Numbered from the stretch's first letter, positions 43,681-54,216 are shown. The stretch is 64,000 bases of DNA from Bacteroidales bacterium (GCA_017469625.1 JAFUGA010000018.1:186001-250000); one strand, 5' to 3'. A program made the numbers and translations. Notes: generated by a model not told the origin, from the sequence alone.

Positions 43681-46053
43681 ATGAAAAGACTTACATTTTT
43701 GTTATTTTTATTATTGACAGTTTTTTCTTTATCTGCTCAGATTATTTCTTTGCCAAATCTTAGGCTTCCTTTTTCACAGAAAGAGATGGCTGAGATAGAA
43801 CCCAACTTAGTATTCTTTTATGATGCTACTCTTATAAGTTCGGATAAAAAGATAAAGGCAGAGAATTTTGACCTTGCATTTTATGTCAATACTTACGAAA
43901 TATTGGAATCCAACAACATAATAGACAGTATCTTTGTGAGGAGTAACGAAGAGCAAATGAAAGAAATAGACAAGAAAACTTGGATATATTCTTGCGATTT
44001 CTACCTTAACAAAAATCAAATGAAGAAAGACCGTGCTATACTGAATATAGAACGTGTTGATGGCAACTGTTCTTTGTTTATAAACAAACAAAAAGTAAGA
44101 GAATACCACAATTCGTTTATGACTTATAGAGATGACGTAAAACCTTATTTGAAAAGAGGAAAAAATAACATACAATTCGTTTTCTCTCCTAAAGATAGCG
44201 TAAGGGCAAATCAACGCTCACCTCAATATCTCTATGGTTGGGATTGGCACCCACAGACTTTAGCCCCTAAAATCAACGCTGTATATCTTACAATGGAAGA
44301 CGACACACCTTTTCTCAATGCAAAATATGTGCAGACTAAGAAAATAGAGAACAACAAGGCAGAATTACTTCTAAGTCTTCAATTTCAAAAACCATTAAAC
44401 AAAACTTACAAACTTGCTTTACAAAGATATAAGGCTTTCAATGTAGAACAAAACAACACCTATTTTATAGATACAAGTTTCACTCTTTATGCAAACTCTT
44501 CAGGTGAATACTATATAGATTTTATTGTAGAAAATCCTTTGTTATGGTGGCCAAATGGTGCAGGAGAACAAAATCTCTACACAAGCGAACTTTGGTTGAT
44601 AGATACCACTCTTAAAGATGATGATACAAATAAAAGAATGTATTTAGGTAATCTTTCTTTTGGTATAAGAACAGTAGAACTTGTAAGAGATAAAGATGAG
44701 TTTGGCGAAAGTTTTTACTTTAAAATAAATGGTAAACCTATATTTGCAAAAGGTGCAAACTACATTCTAACCCCTGCTACTAAAGAAGAATATATACAAA
44801 AAGCCTCTTTGGCCAATATGAATATGTTTAGAATTTGGGGAGGTAGCGATTATGGTGATGATGAGTTTTATTCACTTTGCGATAAGTATGGTATAATGGT
44901 ATGGCAGGACTTTCCATTTGCTTGCGAGTTGTATCCAGCAGATTCTACCTTTCTTGCAAACGTTGAAAAGGAGGCTATACAAAACGTAAAACGCATTAGT
45001 GGACACCCTTCTTTAGTACTATACTGTGGAAACAATGAAATATGGGAAGGTTGGAATAATTGGGGTTGGAAAAACGAAGTAAAAGATACACTGAAAGCAG
45101 TAGAAGATTATGATAAACTCTTTAAAGAATTTCTTCCTAACATAGTAGAAAAGTATGCTCCTACAATAGACTACATACATTCTTCTCCTGTGGAATACGG
45201 TTGGGGACACAAGGAAAGTCTTCTTTATGGAGATTGTCATTATTGGGGAGTTTGGTGGGGCGATAGTGTGTTTGAAACCTATACTCGTAAGGTTCCAAGA
45301 TTTATGTCTGAATATGGTTTCCAATCTGTTATGAATACAACTTCAGCAGACAAATACACAACTCACCCATACAAAAAAGAGAACAAAGATTTCGCTATTC
45401 ACCAAAAACATGATAGAGGTTTTGAACTTATAGACAACAGAATACACCAATGGTTTGGCGATTATGACAACGATGATGAATACCTATTTTTCTCTCAAAC
45501 CATACAACAAGAAGCAATTAAGATGGCAATAGAAACACATCGTAGAAACAAACCTTTCTGTATGGGTTCTCTGTTTTGGCAATACAATGAACCTTATCCA
45601 TGTGTTGGTTGGGGTTGCATAGATTATTCAGGCGAGGAAAAACCTTCTTATTATGCTGCTGCATTTTCTTTTCAACCTCTTATCTTTTCTATAGATAGGT
45701 ATTCTTCCTCTGATTCTGTATTTGTTTATGTTTGTTCAGATATAGATAAAAACATAGATTTGAATTATTCTTTAAAGATTTTTGACCAGAATGACTCAAT
45801 TAGATATGTCTATATCCAAGATTTCACAAACATAAAAGCCAATCAAACAAAAAAGATTGCTACTTTGGCTTACAAGGATATAAAAGGATTCAATCCAAAT
45901 ACGGATTATCTTTGGGTAGAAGGTTTTTACGATGATGTGGTTGTAAATAATTACTCTTTCTTTGTTTATCCTAAAGATTATGTATCTATGGAAAAATATT
46001 TTGAAGTTTTGTTTGACTACTATTTTGGAACAAACGAAGAATTGGAAAATTAA
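43681..46053 (+). CDS. Glycoside hydrolase family 2 beta-mannosidase-like enzyme
   Basis: The 790-residue secreted protein (signal MKRLTFLLFLLLTVFSLSAQ) has the beta-mannosidase arrangement: sugar-binding domain with YGWDWHPQTLAP, NMNMFRIWGGSDYGDDEFY, the acid/base Glu in YCGNNEIWEGW, and the nucleophile Glu in FMSEYGFQS. It releases mannose from the ends of beta-mannosides or N-glycan-type chains, probably in the periplasm. It follows the ROK kinase gene, which could have phosphorylated the released sugar. No SusC/SusD genes are adjacent. Confidence 0.88.
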   Translation: MKRLTFLLFLLLTVFSLSAQIISLPNLRLPFSQKEMAEIEPNLVFFYDATLISSDKKIKAENFDLAFYVNTYEILESNNIIDSIFVRSNEEQMKEIDKKTWIYSCDFYLNKNQMKKDRAILNIERVDGNCSLFINKQKVREYHNSFMTYRDDVKPYLKRGKNNIQFVFSPKDSVRANQRSPQYLYGWDWHPQTLAPKINAVYLTMEDDTPFLNAKYVQTKKIENNKAELLLSLQFQKPLNKTYKLALQRYKAFNVEQNNTYFIDTSFTLYANSSGEYYIDFIVENPLLWWPNGAGEQNLYTSELWLIDTTLKDDDTNKRMYLGNLSFGIRTVELVRDKDEFGESFYFKINGKPIFAKGANYILTPATKEEYIQKASLANMNMFRIWGGSDYGDDEFYSLCDKYGIMVWQDFPFACELYPADSTFLANVEKEAIQNVKRISGHPSLVLYCGNNEIWEGWNNWGWKNEVKDTLKAVEDYDKLFKEFLPNIVEKYAPTIDYIHSSPVEYGWGHKESLLYGDCHYWGVWWGDSVFETYTRKVPRFMSEYGFQSVMNTTSADKYTTHPYKKENKDFAIHQKHDRGFELIDNRIHQWFGDYDNDDEYLFFSQTIQQEAIKMAIETHRRNKPFCMGSLFWQYNEPYPCVGWGCIDYSGEEKPSYYAAAFSFQPLIFSIDRYSSSDSVFVYVCSDIDKNIDLNYSLKIFDQNDSIRYVYIQDFTNIKANQTKKIATLAYKDIKGFNPNTDYLWVEGFYDDVVVNNYSFFVYPKDYVSMEKYFEVLFDYYFGTNEELEN

Positions 46054-46108
46054 CAAAATAAAAATTTCTTCAAAACAGTAGAAATAAGATGCTTTTCTTT
46101 ACTGAAAT

Positions 46109-46234
46109 AAAACTTTGTTTCGTAAAATTAAAACAAAGAGATAGAAATCTAAAACAAAGTTCTAATTTTTTAAAATAAAGTTTTAGAAAAATAAAGTAAA
46201 GTTTCATTTTTTTAGAATAAAGTTTTAACTTTGC
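46109..46234. repeat. 21-bp unit array 6 (its last unit carries the glmM promoter)
   Basis: Six units start at 46109, 46130, 46151, 46172, 46193 and 46214 between the codirectional beta-mannosidase and glmM. The last unit (46214-46234) includes the TAACTTTG -7 box of glmM. Confidence 0.83.
46202..46233 (+). promoter_or_regulatory. Promoter of glmM
   Basis: TTTC (46202-46205, one mismatch to TTTG), a 20-bp spacer and TAACTTTG (46226-46233), 40 bp before the start codon. Confidence 0.55.
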
Positions 46235-46272
46235 AAATTATTTTAAAAGGAACAATAAAAATTTATTATAAT

Positions 46273-47673
46273 ATGTCATTGATTAAATCTATTTCAGGTT
46301 TTAGAGGAGAAATTGGTGGTAAATCTGGTAATAATCTTACCCCTGTTGATTTAGTGGGTTTTGTGTCTGCTTTTGCCCAATTCATAAAAGAAAAAACAGG
46401 CAAAGAACATATATCTATACTTATAGGACGAGATGCGAGAATTTCAGGTGAAATGGTTACTCATCTTGTAACAGGAACGCTGATGGCTATGGGTGTAGAT
46501 GTGTTGGATACAGGTTTATCTACAACACCTACTACAGAGGTTGCCGTTGTGGATAACAAGGCAGATGGTGGTATAATACTAACTGCTTCACATAATCCTG
46601 TACAATGGAATGCGTTAAAGTTCCTTGCAGCAAACGGAGAGTTTATTTCAAAAAAAGACGGTGAAAGAGTGTTGGAACTTGCTGCAGAAAACGATTTCAC
46701 ATTTGCAGAAGTAAAAAATTTAGGTAAATACACAAAGATAGAAGACGCTGTAAAAAAACATATTGACAAAGTTTTGGCTTTACCTTTAGTAGATGTGGAG
46801 GCTATAAAAAAGGCAGATTTCAGAATAGCCTATGATAGTGTAAATTCTACAGGAGGTTTTGTTTTGCGTATGCTTTTAGAGGCTTTAGGAGTAAAAAATA
46901 TCTTTGCTCTGAATGAAGAACCTACAGGATTATTTGCACATAACCCTGAACCATTGCCTGAAAACATAAAAGATATTTGCGATTTGGTAGAAAAAGAACA
47001 TTGTCATGTAGGATTTGTTGTTGACCCAGATGTTGACCGTCTTGCATTGGTAACAGAAACAGGAAAACCTTTCGTAGAGGAATATACTTTGGTAGCAGTA
47101 GCAGATTATGTTTTGAGTTGCACACCAGGAAATACAGTTAGCAATCTTTCTTCCTCTCGTGCATTGAGAGATATTACAGAAAAGAAATACAATATGCAAT
47201 ATTCAGCATCTGCTGTGGGTGAGGTGAATGTTATAGAGAAGATGAAAGAAACAAATGCTGTAATAGGAGGAGAGGGAAACGGTGGTGTTATTTACCCAGA
47301 ATGTCATTATGGAAGGGACGCTTTGGTAGGTATAGCTTTATTCCTAACTCTTTTAGCAAAGAAAGGAATGAAATGTTCTGACCTTAGAGATACATATCCT
47401 AATTATGTAATAGCAAAAAAGAAAATGGAACTAACTCCAGAGATAAATATGGATATGATACTTTCAAGCATTGCTGAAAAATATAAAAACTATGACGTTG
47501 TAACTATAGATGGTGTAAAGATAAACTTTGAAAACGAGTGGGTACACCTAAGAAAGAGCAACACAGAACCTATACTTAGAGTTTATGCAGAAAGCAACAC
47601 TATGACTACTGCAGAACATCTTGCAAACGTAATAATAGAAGATATTACCACTATAATAAGAGAAAATCTATAA
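46273..47673 (+). CDS. glmM: Phosphohexomutase (phosphoglucosamine mutase type)
   Basis: The 466-residue enzyme converts hexose 6-phosphates to 1-phosphates; the Bacteroidetes proteins of this type are annotated as GlmM (glucosamine phosphate, for peptidoglycan). Motifs are SISGFRGEIGGKSG, the phospho-serine loop TASHNP, the Mg site DPDVDRLA, the sugar loop GEGNGGV and the phosphate-binding RKSNTEPILRVY. A phosphomannomutase role is also possible. The start at 46273 is chosen because an in-frame Met 14 codons upstream lies in the promoter. Confidence 0.88.
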   Translation: MSLIKSISGFRGEIGGKSGNNLTPVDLVGFVSAFAQFIKEKTGKEHISILIGRDARISGEMVTHLVTGTLMAMGVDVLDTGLSTTPTTEVAVVDNKADGGIILTASHNPVQWNALKFLAANGEFISKKDGERVLELAAENDFTFAEVKNLGKYTKIEDAVKKHIDKVLALPLVDVEAIKKADFRIAYDSVNSTGGFVLRMLLEALGVKNIFALNEEPTGLFAHNPEPLPENIKDICDLVEKEHCHVGFVVDPDVDRLALVTETGKPFVEEYTLVAVADYVLSCTPGNTVSNLSSSRALRDITEKKYNMQYSASAVGEVNVIEKMKETNAVIGGEGNGGVIYPECHYGRDALVGIALFLTLLAKKGMKCSDLRDTYPNYVIAKKKMELTPEINMDMILSSIAEKYKNYDVVTIDGVKINFENEWVHLRKSNTEPILRVYAESNTMTTAEHLANVIIEDITTIIRENL

Positions 47674-47750
47674 ACGAAGTCTTTTTCTTTGGATTTCTGA
47701 ATATAGAATGATGAAGAAAAAAATATTTTGTTATTTTTTTTTAACCCAAT

Positions 47751-49226
47751 ATGATAAAAACAGTACATAATACAGTACAATATCACAAAATCATCTTAAC
47801 AGTTGTTTTTGTGATATTGGCTTGTTTAATTCTGTTTCCACGTCTAAGTTCTCACCCCTTGTTTGAATGGGACGAAAGCCGTTTGGCTGTAAATGCTTAT
47901 GAGATGTCAAAAAGTAATAACCCTATAGTAACTACTTTTGAATCTTCCCCTGATACTTGGAACACCAAACCACCTTTACTTATTTGTGTTCAAGCATTGT
48001 TCATAAAGGTTCTTTCTCCTACAGAATGGGTTTTAAGATTGCCGTCTTGTATTGCTTTTCTTGTTATGTGCTTTTCTTTGATGTACATGGGAAAAACTTC
48101 ACAAGATTTTTATATGGGTTTATTCTCTTCTTTGGTATGTTTATCTACACCAAGTTTGTTTGCGTTTCACTGTTTTAGAAGTGGAGATTACGAGAGTTTT
48201 TTATTGATGTTTTACGTTCTTTATCTCTATTCGTTTTTCCTTTACACTGAAACAGATAAACGAAAATATCTTACACTCTTTTTTGTCTTCCTTTCGCTAT
48301 GTTCATTGACAAAAGGTATTCAAGCCTTTATTACTTTGCCTATACTTATTGTTTATCTTGCCTATAGAAAACGACTTTTAAAAGAGATAAAAAACAAGAA
48401 TATATATATAGGAATAGCGGTATGTGTCTTTGTTTTGGCGTTGTATTATATTGCAAGGGAGATAGCCAATCCGGGATTCTTAAAAAAAGTTTTATACAAC
48501 GAAGTTTCTGGTCGTTATCTTTCAGCATTGGAGGGTCATAAGGAAGATTATGGTTTTTATTTTCGTTTGTTATACGAATCAAGGTTTGTATTTTGGTTGA
48601 TATTATTGCCTATCGCTTTGGTATCCAATCTATTTATTCCAAACCAACGAAGAAAAAATATTACAGTATTTTTTTCTCTTACATCTTTGTTTTACCTTGT
48701 GGTAATAACGTTTGCACAAACAAAATTAGAATGGTATCTTTTCCCTGTTCTTCCTATGTTTGCTATAATCATAGGTACATTTTTGGCAAATATATGTACG
48801 TTTTGTTTGCAAAACACTAAGAGATATATCTCCATACCTATACTTCTACTTATTGCTTTTATGTTTGTAGAACCTTACAAGCAAGTTACAGATATTGTTT
48901 TCCACGAAAAATCTTATCGTAACGATGAAAGATATTACTCAAATACTTATCTTATGAGAGATATTGCAAAAAACAAAATCAACATCAAAGATATAGTATT
49001 TCTAAACGAAGAAAAAAGACAAGATATGGTCTTTTACTATGAAGTTATTTGCAGTAAAAAGGATAACAACTCTTCGTTTGTGTCTTTTTCTGATTTGAAA
49101 GAAGGAATGAATGTTATGATTTCTTCTTGGGAAAAGAAAGAAATGCTTCAGCAGAACTTTTCTTTAGAAGAATTGTATAGCAAAAACGATGTTCAAATAC
49201 TTAGAATAAACAAAAAATTACAATAA
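47751..49226 (+). CDS. GT-C membrane glycosyltransferase (ArnT/PMT-like)
   Basis: The 491-residue protein has about 11 membrane helices and the GT-C opening [18 protein letters not shown], with the catalytic Asp-Glu, then [14 protein letters not shown]. Such enzymes move a sugar from a polyprenyl-phosphate donor to lipid A or another periplasmic acceptor. The acceptor is unknown. It lies 6 bp before metG in the same direction. Confidence 0.85.
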   Translation: MIKTVHNTVQYHKIILTVVFVILACLILFPRLSSHPLFEWDESRLAVNAYEMSKSNNPIVTTFESSPDTWNTKPPLLICVQALFIKVLSPTEWVLRLPSCIAFLVMCFSLMYMGKTSQDFYMGLFSSLVCLSTPSLFAFHCFRSGDYESFLLMFYVLYLYSFFLYTETDKRKYLTLFFVFLSLCSLTKGIQAFITLPILIVYLAYRKRLLKEIKNKNIYIGIAVCVFVLALYYIAREIANPGFLKKVLYNEVSGRYLSALEGHKEDYGFYFRLLYESRFVFWLILLPIALVSNLFIPNQRRKNITVFFSLTSLFYLVVITFAQTKLEWYLFPVLPMFAIIIGTFLANICTFCLQNTKRYISIPILLLIAFMFVEPYKQVTDIVFHEKSYRNDERYYSNTYLMRDIAKNKINIKDIVFLNEEKRQDMVFYYEVICSKKDNNSSFVSFSDLKEGMNVMISSWEKKEMLQQNFSLEELYSKNDVQILRINKKLQ

Positions 49227-49231
49227 TAACG

Positions 49232-51286
49232 ATGACATATACAGATAAAGAAAACAAGTTTAAAAGATATACAGTTACTACTGCATTACCTTACGCCAAC
49301 GGACCTATACATATAGGTCATATGGCTGGGGTTTATATTCCAGCAGATATATATTGTCGTTACCTAAGAATGATGGGAGAAAATGTTCTCTTTATAGGTG
49401 GTAGCGATGAACACGGTGTGCCTGTTACTATAAGAGCGAAGAAAGAGGGATGCACACCACAGGACGTTGTAGATAGGTATCACTCTATTATAAAGAAGTC
49501 TTTTGAAGATTTTGGCACTTCTTTTGACATCTATTCTCGCACAACGAGTGCTACACATCAAAAGACGGCTTCTGATTTCTTCCTTAAACTTTACAATGAT
49601 GGCAAATTCATAGAACAAAGTAGCCAACAGTACTACGATGAGCAAGAAAAAACTTTCTTGGCTGACCGTTATATTACCGGAACTTGTCCTATCTGTGGCA
49701 ACGAAAGAGCATACGGCGACCAATGTGAAAGTTGTGGAAGTTCGTTGAATGCTACCGATTTGATAAATCCTAAAAGTGCTTTGAGTGGAAATGCACCTGT
49801 ATTAAAGGAAACAAAACATTGGTTTTTGCCTTTGAATGATTACGAAGATTTTCTTAAACAATGGATTTTGGAAAACCACAAAGAGTGGAAAACAAACGTA
49901 TATGGTCAGTGTAAATCTTGGCTTGACAACGGCTTACAACCAAGAGCGGTAACCAGAGATTTGGATTGGGGAATAAAAGTACCACTCTTAGGAGCAGAAG
50001 GTAAGGTTTTGTATGTATGGTTTGACGCTCCTATAGGCTATATCTCAAATACAATAGAACACGACAAAGATTCGTGGGAAAAATGGTGGAAAGAGAAAGA
50101 CACGAAGTTGGTTCACTTTATAGGAAAAGACAACATAGTTTTCCACTGTATAGTTTTCCCATCTATGCTTAAAGCAGCAGGAGATTATATCCTACCAGAG
50201 AACGTACCAGCCAATGAATTCCTAAACTTAGAGGGTGATAAAATATCTACTTCTCGTAATTGGGCAGTATGGTTAAACGAATACTTGAAAGATTTTCCTA
50301 ACAAACAAGATGTTCTTAAATATGTACTATGTGCAAACGCTCCAGAAACGAAAGATAATGACTTTACATGGAAAGATTTTCAGACAAGAAACAACTCTGA
50401 ATTGGTTGCCATTCTTGGAAACTTCATAAACAGAACTATAGTTCTTACACACAAATATTTTGAAGGAAAAGTCCCGGAAGTAAATGAATTAAACGATTTG
50501 GACAAACAAACAATAGAAGAGATAAAACTTTACCCTGAAAAGATTGGAACTTTAATAGAAACTTACAAATTTAGAGATGCATTGTTTGAACTAATGAATC
50601 TTGCCCGTCTTGGCAACAAATATTTAACTGAAAACGAACCTTGGAAAACTATAAAGACGGATAAGGAACGTACTGCAACAGTTTTAAATATCTCTTTGCA
50701 GATATGTGCAAATCTTTCTGTACTTATGGAACCTTTTATTCAGTTTTCAGCAAAGAAACTTCAAAATATGCTGAATTTAAACCCTCTAAAATGGTACGAA
50801 TCTGGCAATATCTCTATTTTGAAAGCAGGACATGAAATAAAACCAGCAGAATTGCTATTTGAAAGAATAGAAGACGAGCAGATACAAAAACAACTTGACA
50901 AATTAGAAGCAAGCAAAAAAGAAAATGCTCTAAACAATGCTACTGTAGAACCTCAAAAAGAGAATATAAGTTTTGATGATTTTGGCAAGATGGATATTCG
51001 TGTGGGTACTATTCTTAGTGCTGAAAAAGTAGCAAAAACAAAGAAACTTTTGAAACTTACTATTGACACAGGCATAGATAAACGTACTATCGTAAGTGGA
51101 ATAGCCGAATATTACAACCCTGAAGATATTATAGGCAAACAAGTAAGCGTATTAGTCAATCTTGCACCTAAAAATCTAAAAGGAATAGAGAGTCAAGGAA
51201 TGATTCTCATGGCAGAAAACCCTGATGGAGAACTTGCTTTTGTTTCTCCTGTTAAACCTATAAAAAACGGAGGTACAATTAAATAA
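49232..51286 (+). CDS. metG: Methionyl-tRNA synthetase
   Basis: The 684-residue class I enzyme has [16 protein letters not shown] (HIGH), the zinc knuckle [18 protein letters not shown], the KMSKS-equivalent DKISTSRNW, and a C-terminal tRNA-binding OB domain ([20 protein letters not shown]) typical of long MetRS. It ends in a strong terminator and probably shares a transcript with the glycosyltransferase. Confidence 0.97.
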   Translation: MTYTDKENKFKRYTVTTALPYANGPIHIGHMAGVYIPADIYCRYLRMMGENVLFIGGSDEHGVPVTIRAKKEGCTPQDVVDRYHSIIKKSFEDFGTSFDIYSRTTSATHQKTASDFFLKLYNDGKFIEQSSQQYYDEQEKTFLADRYITGTCPICGNERAYGDQCESCGSSLNATDLINPKSALSGNAPVLKETKHWFLPLNDYEDFLKQWILENHKEWKTNVYGQCKSWLDNGLQPRAVTRDLDWGIKVPLLGAEGKVLYVWFDAPIGYISNTIEHDKDSWEKWWKEKDTKLVHFIGKDNIVFHCIVFPSMLKAAGDYILPENVPANEFLNLEGDKISTSRNWAVWLNEYLKDFPNKQDVLKYVLCANAPETKDNDFTWKDFQTRNNSELVAILGNFINRTIVLTHKYFEGKVPEVNELNDLDKQTIEEIKLYPEKIGTLIETYKFRDALFELMNLARLGNKYLTENEPWKTIKTDKERTATVLNISLQICANLSVLMEPFIQFSAKKLQNMLNLNPLKWYESGNISILKAGHEIKPAELLFERIEDEQIQKQLDKLEASKKENALNNATVEPQKENISFDDFGKMDIRVGTILSAEKVAKTKKLLKLTIDTGIDKRTIVSGIAEYYNPEDIIGKQVSVLVNLAPKNLKGIESQGMILMAENPDGELAFVSPVKPIKNGGTIK

Positions 51287-51302
51287 TAAAGTCTTAAAAC
51301 TT

Positions 51303-51380
51303 ATCAACACTAAATCTATATAATCAACCTTTTGGTTTTACACCTATTTATATAGATTTAGTATTGATATTTTATTTTAT
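51303..51380 (+). terminator. Terminator after metG
   Basis: ATCAACACTAAATCTATATAA (51303-51323) pairs with the stretch at 51348-51368, about 20 bp of nearly perfect stem, followed by a T-rich tail. Confidence 0.75.
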
Positions 51381-51486
51381 ACTTATTATCTTTCTTATCT
51401 ATAAACTCAAAACTCTAAATTTTTACTTTTATTTTATCAAACATTGTATAAGGATAATATCACTATATTTTCATAGAATAAAGAGT

Positions 51487-51559
51487 GCCTTTAACGGGAT
51501 TCGAACCCACATCGTCAGAACCGGAATCTGAAATTTTATCCATTAAACTATAAAGGCAA
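51487..51559 (-). tRNA. tRNA-Arg (anticodon CCG)
   Basis: On the minus strand a 73-nt cloverleaf is complete: acceptor TGCCTTT with AAAGGCA, D arm, anticodon stem TCAGA/TCTGA with loop TTCCGGT (anticodon CCG, reading CGG), and the T arm with GGTTCGAATCC. No CCA is encoded. Its 5' acceptor strand is also part of a plus-strand hairpin. Confidence 0.93.
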
Positions 51560-51592
51560 TGTTTCTTGTATAACGAAACATTGCCTTTTTTG
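51553..51592 (+). terminator. Hairpin with T-run overlapping the tRNA 5' end
   Basis: AAAGGCAATGTTTC (51553-51566) and GAAACATTGCCTTT (51576-51589) form a perfect 14-bp stem followed by six T on the plus strand. It shares the first seven bases of the tRNA acceptor, so on the minus strand the pre-tRNA leader can pair with the tRNA 5' end. Confidence 0.75.
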
Positions 51593-51625
51593 TTTCAAAA
51601 TAATATATCTTTTTACTAAAAATCT

Positions 51626-52417
51626 TTATTCAAAGGTAACTTCAAAGTCTGTACGCTGTACATCTTGTTCATCTATCATATTTTGAATTTTTTCGTCCAT
51701 TTCCCTACGTTTTCTTTCTTGTTCTGTTTCGTGGCGTCTTTTCCACCAAGCAGTATTTCCAAATAATCTCTCACCTAAAGATTTTCTTTCCTTTACTTGT
51801 TTTTCTTCTTTAGGTTGAGGTTGTGGAGTATTATCTTGTTTAACAGGTTTTGGCTTTTCTGATTTCTTAACTACTGTCGTTGTAGAAGACAAAAGGTAAA
51901 AATCATCTTGTGCCAATTTATCCAAATCATAGAGTTCTATTATATCTATAAGAAGATTAGCATACTGAGGATTTGTGGCATAACCTGCACTTTTCAGTCC
52001 TTTTGCCCAACCTTTGTAATCACTTTTATCCAATTCAAACAAAGAAGAATAACGTTTATTGTTCTTTAAAAATATAGAGTGGTCTGTATATGAATCTTCT
52101 GCATTGTCATACACTCTAAAACAATCGTTTTTCTTGTCATCATCTTTGTACATTTTCTTTCCTGTCCAAGATTGATGGCATTTAATTCCAAAATGATTGT
52201 TTCCATCTTTTGCCAATGAACTTCTACCACTACCAGACTCTATTATACCTTGTGCTAATGTAATAGAAGAAGGCACTCCATAATCTTTCTCGTTTTGCAA
52301 TGCAATGTTCCTAAATTGCATTATATAGTCCTCTGTAACCGTTTTTTGTTGCTGTGCTTTAGTTACTATTGTAACAAACATAAGTGCTACAAGTACAAAA
52401 ACTTTTCTTGTTTTCAT
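51626..52417 (-). CDS. Secreted N-acetylglucosaminidase (GH73)
   Basis: The 263-residue protein has a signal peptide (MKTRKVFVLVALMFVTIVTKA) and a glucosaminidase domain (about 30-165) with PSSITLAQGIIESGSGRSSLA, which holds the catalytic Glu, and NNHFGIKCHQSWTG, then GWAKGLKSAGYATNPQYA. It cleaves peptidoglycan glycan chains. The C-terminal 90 residues are charged and Pro/Gln-rich (KPKPVKQDNTPQPQPKEEKQ) and likely disordered. Confidence 0.92.
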   Translation of the reverse strand: MKTRKVFVLVALMFVTIVTKAQQQKTVTEDYIMQFRNIALQNEKDYGVPSSITLAQGIIESGSGRSSLAKDGNNHFGIKCHQSWTGKKMYKDDDKKNDCFRVYDNAEDSYTDHSIFLKNNKRYSSLFELDKSDYKGWAKGLKSAGYATNPQYANLLIDIIELYDLDKLAQDDFYLLSSTTTVVKKSEKPKPVKQDNTPQPQPKEEKQVKERKSLGERLFGNTAWWKRRHETEQERKRREMDEKIQNMIDEQDVQRTDFEVTFE

Positions 52418-52449
52418 CTGTTTATTTTTTATTTTATAGTTTCAATAAT

Positions 52450-52480
52450 TTTGCGAAATTAAAATAAAGTATTAACTTTG
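52450..52480 (+). promoter_or_regulatory. Promoter of the Tyr/Asn-rich lipoprotein
   Basis: TTTG (52450-52453), a 19-bp spacer and TAACTTTG (52473-52480): a full match to the Bacteroidetes consensus. The start codon is 54 bp downstream. Confidence 0.75.
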
Positions 52481-52533
52481 GCACCGATTTTGATAATTTT
52501 TTTTAGATATTAACCTTTAAATTTTCTTTTATT

Positions 52534-53934
52534 ATGAAAAACATACGTTTAATATTAACAGTTTTTGCTTTAGCAACAGTTCTTTTAACCACTTCTTGCG
52601 TTACAAGTACTGCAAGTGTAAATACCTATTCTTCATCTTATTCTGGTGCATACACAAGAAAGCAAGCAAGACAAACCATAGCACAAACGGCTTACATTAT
52701 CAATAGAGCATACGAGATAGCAAACTATTATTCATATTGGGAAAACAACAGAGTTTCCCGTGCTATGTATTACAACGATTATGCTCAAAGATTACTGTTC
52801 TACAACAATTATCGCTCAGCAATACGTTACTCTTTGTTGGCAAGAGAATATGCTTTGGACGTTATAGATAATTGTGATGATTATTGGGAATATTTCTACT
52901 ACACCTACTTTGGTTGGAGTAATAGTTATGGATACAACAGAAATTTTGCTTATACTAACGGTTATAGGGACGGATACTACGATGGCTATTATGCGAGTTA
53001 CTGTGCAAGACACAGACACGACTATCGCAACGACCCTTATAGGAATATGCAGTCCCAATGGTACAACAACGACAACTATAACAGAGTTATGAACTCATCT
53101 GTTACTTCAAACGAAAGAGGAGAATCTCACACTATAAACCGCAATAGCAACACTGTTTCAGGCACAGGTTATAGAGGAGAACCAAACATAGGTTTCAAAA
53201 ACATAAACACTAATGACTACTACTCTGCTACAGAAGTTAACATCTCAAGAGATATACCTGATAGAGAGATTATGGCAAACGATTTCTCAAAAGCAAATCC
53301 TAATATATCTGTAACAGATAATGATTTAAGAAATGACCAAAACACTATAAAGAGAAACACTCAGACAAGTAAGGATTTTGCTTCTAAGAAAACAAATAAT
53401 GAACTTGTAAATAGTTCTCAAATAAAAAGACCTCAAACTGTTCAAAGTGGCAACACTAATACTAACAACAATAACACTAAAACTAACAATACCAACTCTA
53501 CTACCATAAATAGAAGCAACACTACTAAGACTTCATCTACTCAAAACTCTACTACAGTATCACCAAGCAAAGCTTCTTCGGCTGTAGAAAGAAAATCTAA
53601 TACAACCACTACACAAAAAACTAATGCAGACAAGCAAACTATATCTAACGCTTCAAAACAAATATCTACTCAAAGTGGTGCTATTCAAAGACAATCTTCT
53701 TCTGCTACAAGAAACACAAGTTCTTCTACTGTTAATTCAAGTTCTAATAGCAAGAACACAAGTACTACTTCTAAACAAACAAATTCCAACTCTAAATCCT
53801 CAAACACTAACACCACTCTAAAAAGAAGTAATAGTACTTTGAAATCAAACAATTCATCTACTGTAAATAAAACAGATACAAGAAATCAAAGTTCTTCATC
53901 TTCTTCAAACAGTAGCACAATAAAAAGACGTTAG
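52534..53934 (+). CDS. Lipoprotein with Tyr-rich domain and long Ser/Thr/Asn low-complexity tail
   Basis: The 466-residue protein has a lipoprotein signal (MKNIRLILTVFALATVLLTTSC), a helical region to about residue 110 (ARQTIAQTAYIINRAYEIAN), a Tyr/Gly/Asp-rich stretch (YRDGYYDGYYASYCARHRHD), and from about residue 260 a tail almost only of Ser, Thr, Asn, Lys and Gln. The tail is probably disordered and surface-exposed. I recognise no family. It has its own promoter and terminator. Confidence 0.8.
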   Translation: MKNIRLILTVFALATVLLTTSCVTSTASVNTYSSSYSGAYTRKQARQTIAQTAYIINRAYEIANYYSYWENNRVSRAMYYNDYAQRLLFYNNYRSAIRYSLLAREYALDVIDNCDDYWEYFYYTYFGWSNSYGYNRNFAYTNGYRDGYYDGYYASYCARHRHDYRNDPYRNMQSQWYNNDNYNRVMNSSVTSNERGESHTINRNSNTVSGTGYRGEPNIGFKNINTNDYYSATEVNISRDIPDREIMANDFSKANPNISVTDNDLRNDQNTIKRNTQTSKDFASKKTNNELVNSSQIKRPQTVQSGNTNTNNNNTKTNNTNSTTINRSNTTKTSSTQNSTTVSPSKASSAVERKSNTTTTQKTNADKQTISNASKQISTQSGAIQRQSSSATRNTSSSTVNSSSNSKNTSTTSKQTNSNSKSSNTNTTLKRSNSTLKSNNSSTVNKTDTRNQSSSSSSNSSTIKRR

Positions 53935-53980
53935 AGATTTTCTAAATCAAAAAATCAAAATAATAATCTTTTCATAGGTT

Positions 53981-54020
53981 GCAACGCATACTAAGTTCCA
54001 AGTGTATGCGTTGCTTTTTT
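53981..54020 (+). terminator. Terminator of the Tyr/Asn-rich lipoprotein
   Basis: GCAACGCATAC (53981-53991) and GTATGCGTTGC (54004-54014) form a perfect 11-bp stem followed by six T. Confidence 0.88.
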
Positions 54021-54027
54021 ATTATTT

Positions 54028-54216
54028 TTTACAAAGTATCTTCTCTGTAGAACTTCGTTTTAATTTTATAGAACTTGATTCTAATTTTCTAAAACGAAGA
54101 GATAGAAAATTAAAACAAAGAGATAGAATTCTAAAACTTTGTTTCGTGAAATTAAAACAAAGTTCTACGAAATTAAAACAAAGTTTCGTGAGAATAGAAC
54201 TTTGTTTTAGAAATCT
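54028..54216. repeat. 21-bp unit array 7
   Basis: Nine units start at 54028, 54049, 54070, 54091, 54112, 54133, 54154, 54175 and 54196, exactly 21 bp apart, between the convergent lipoprotein and Fur-type genes. Three alternative cores (AGATAG, TTCTACG, TTTCGTG) follow AAAACAAAG. In one frame it reads KLKQ heptads like the SDR tail, but no gene is present. 54217-54380 is AT-rich with nothing named. Confidence 0.9.
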
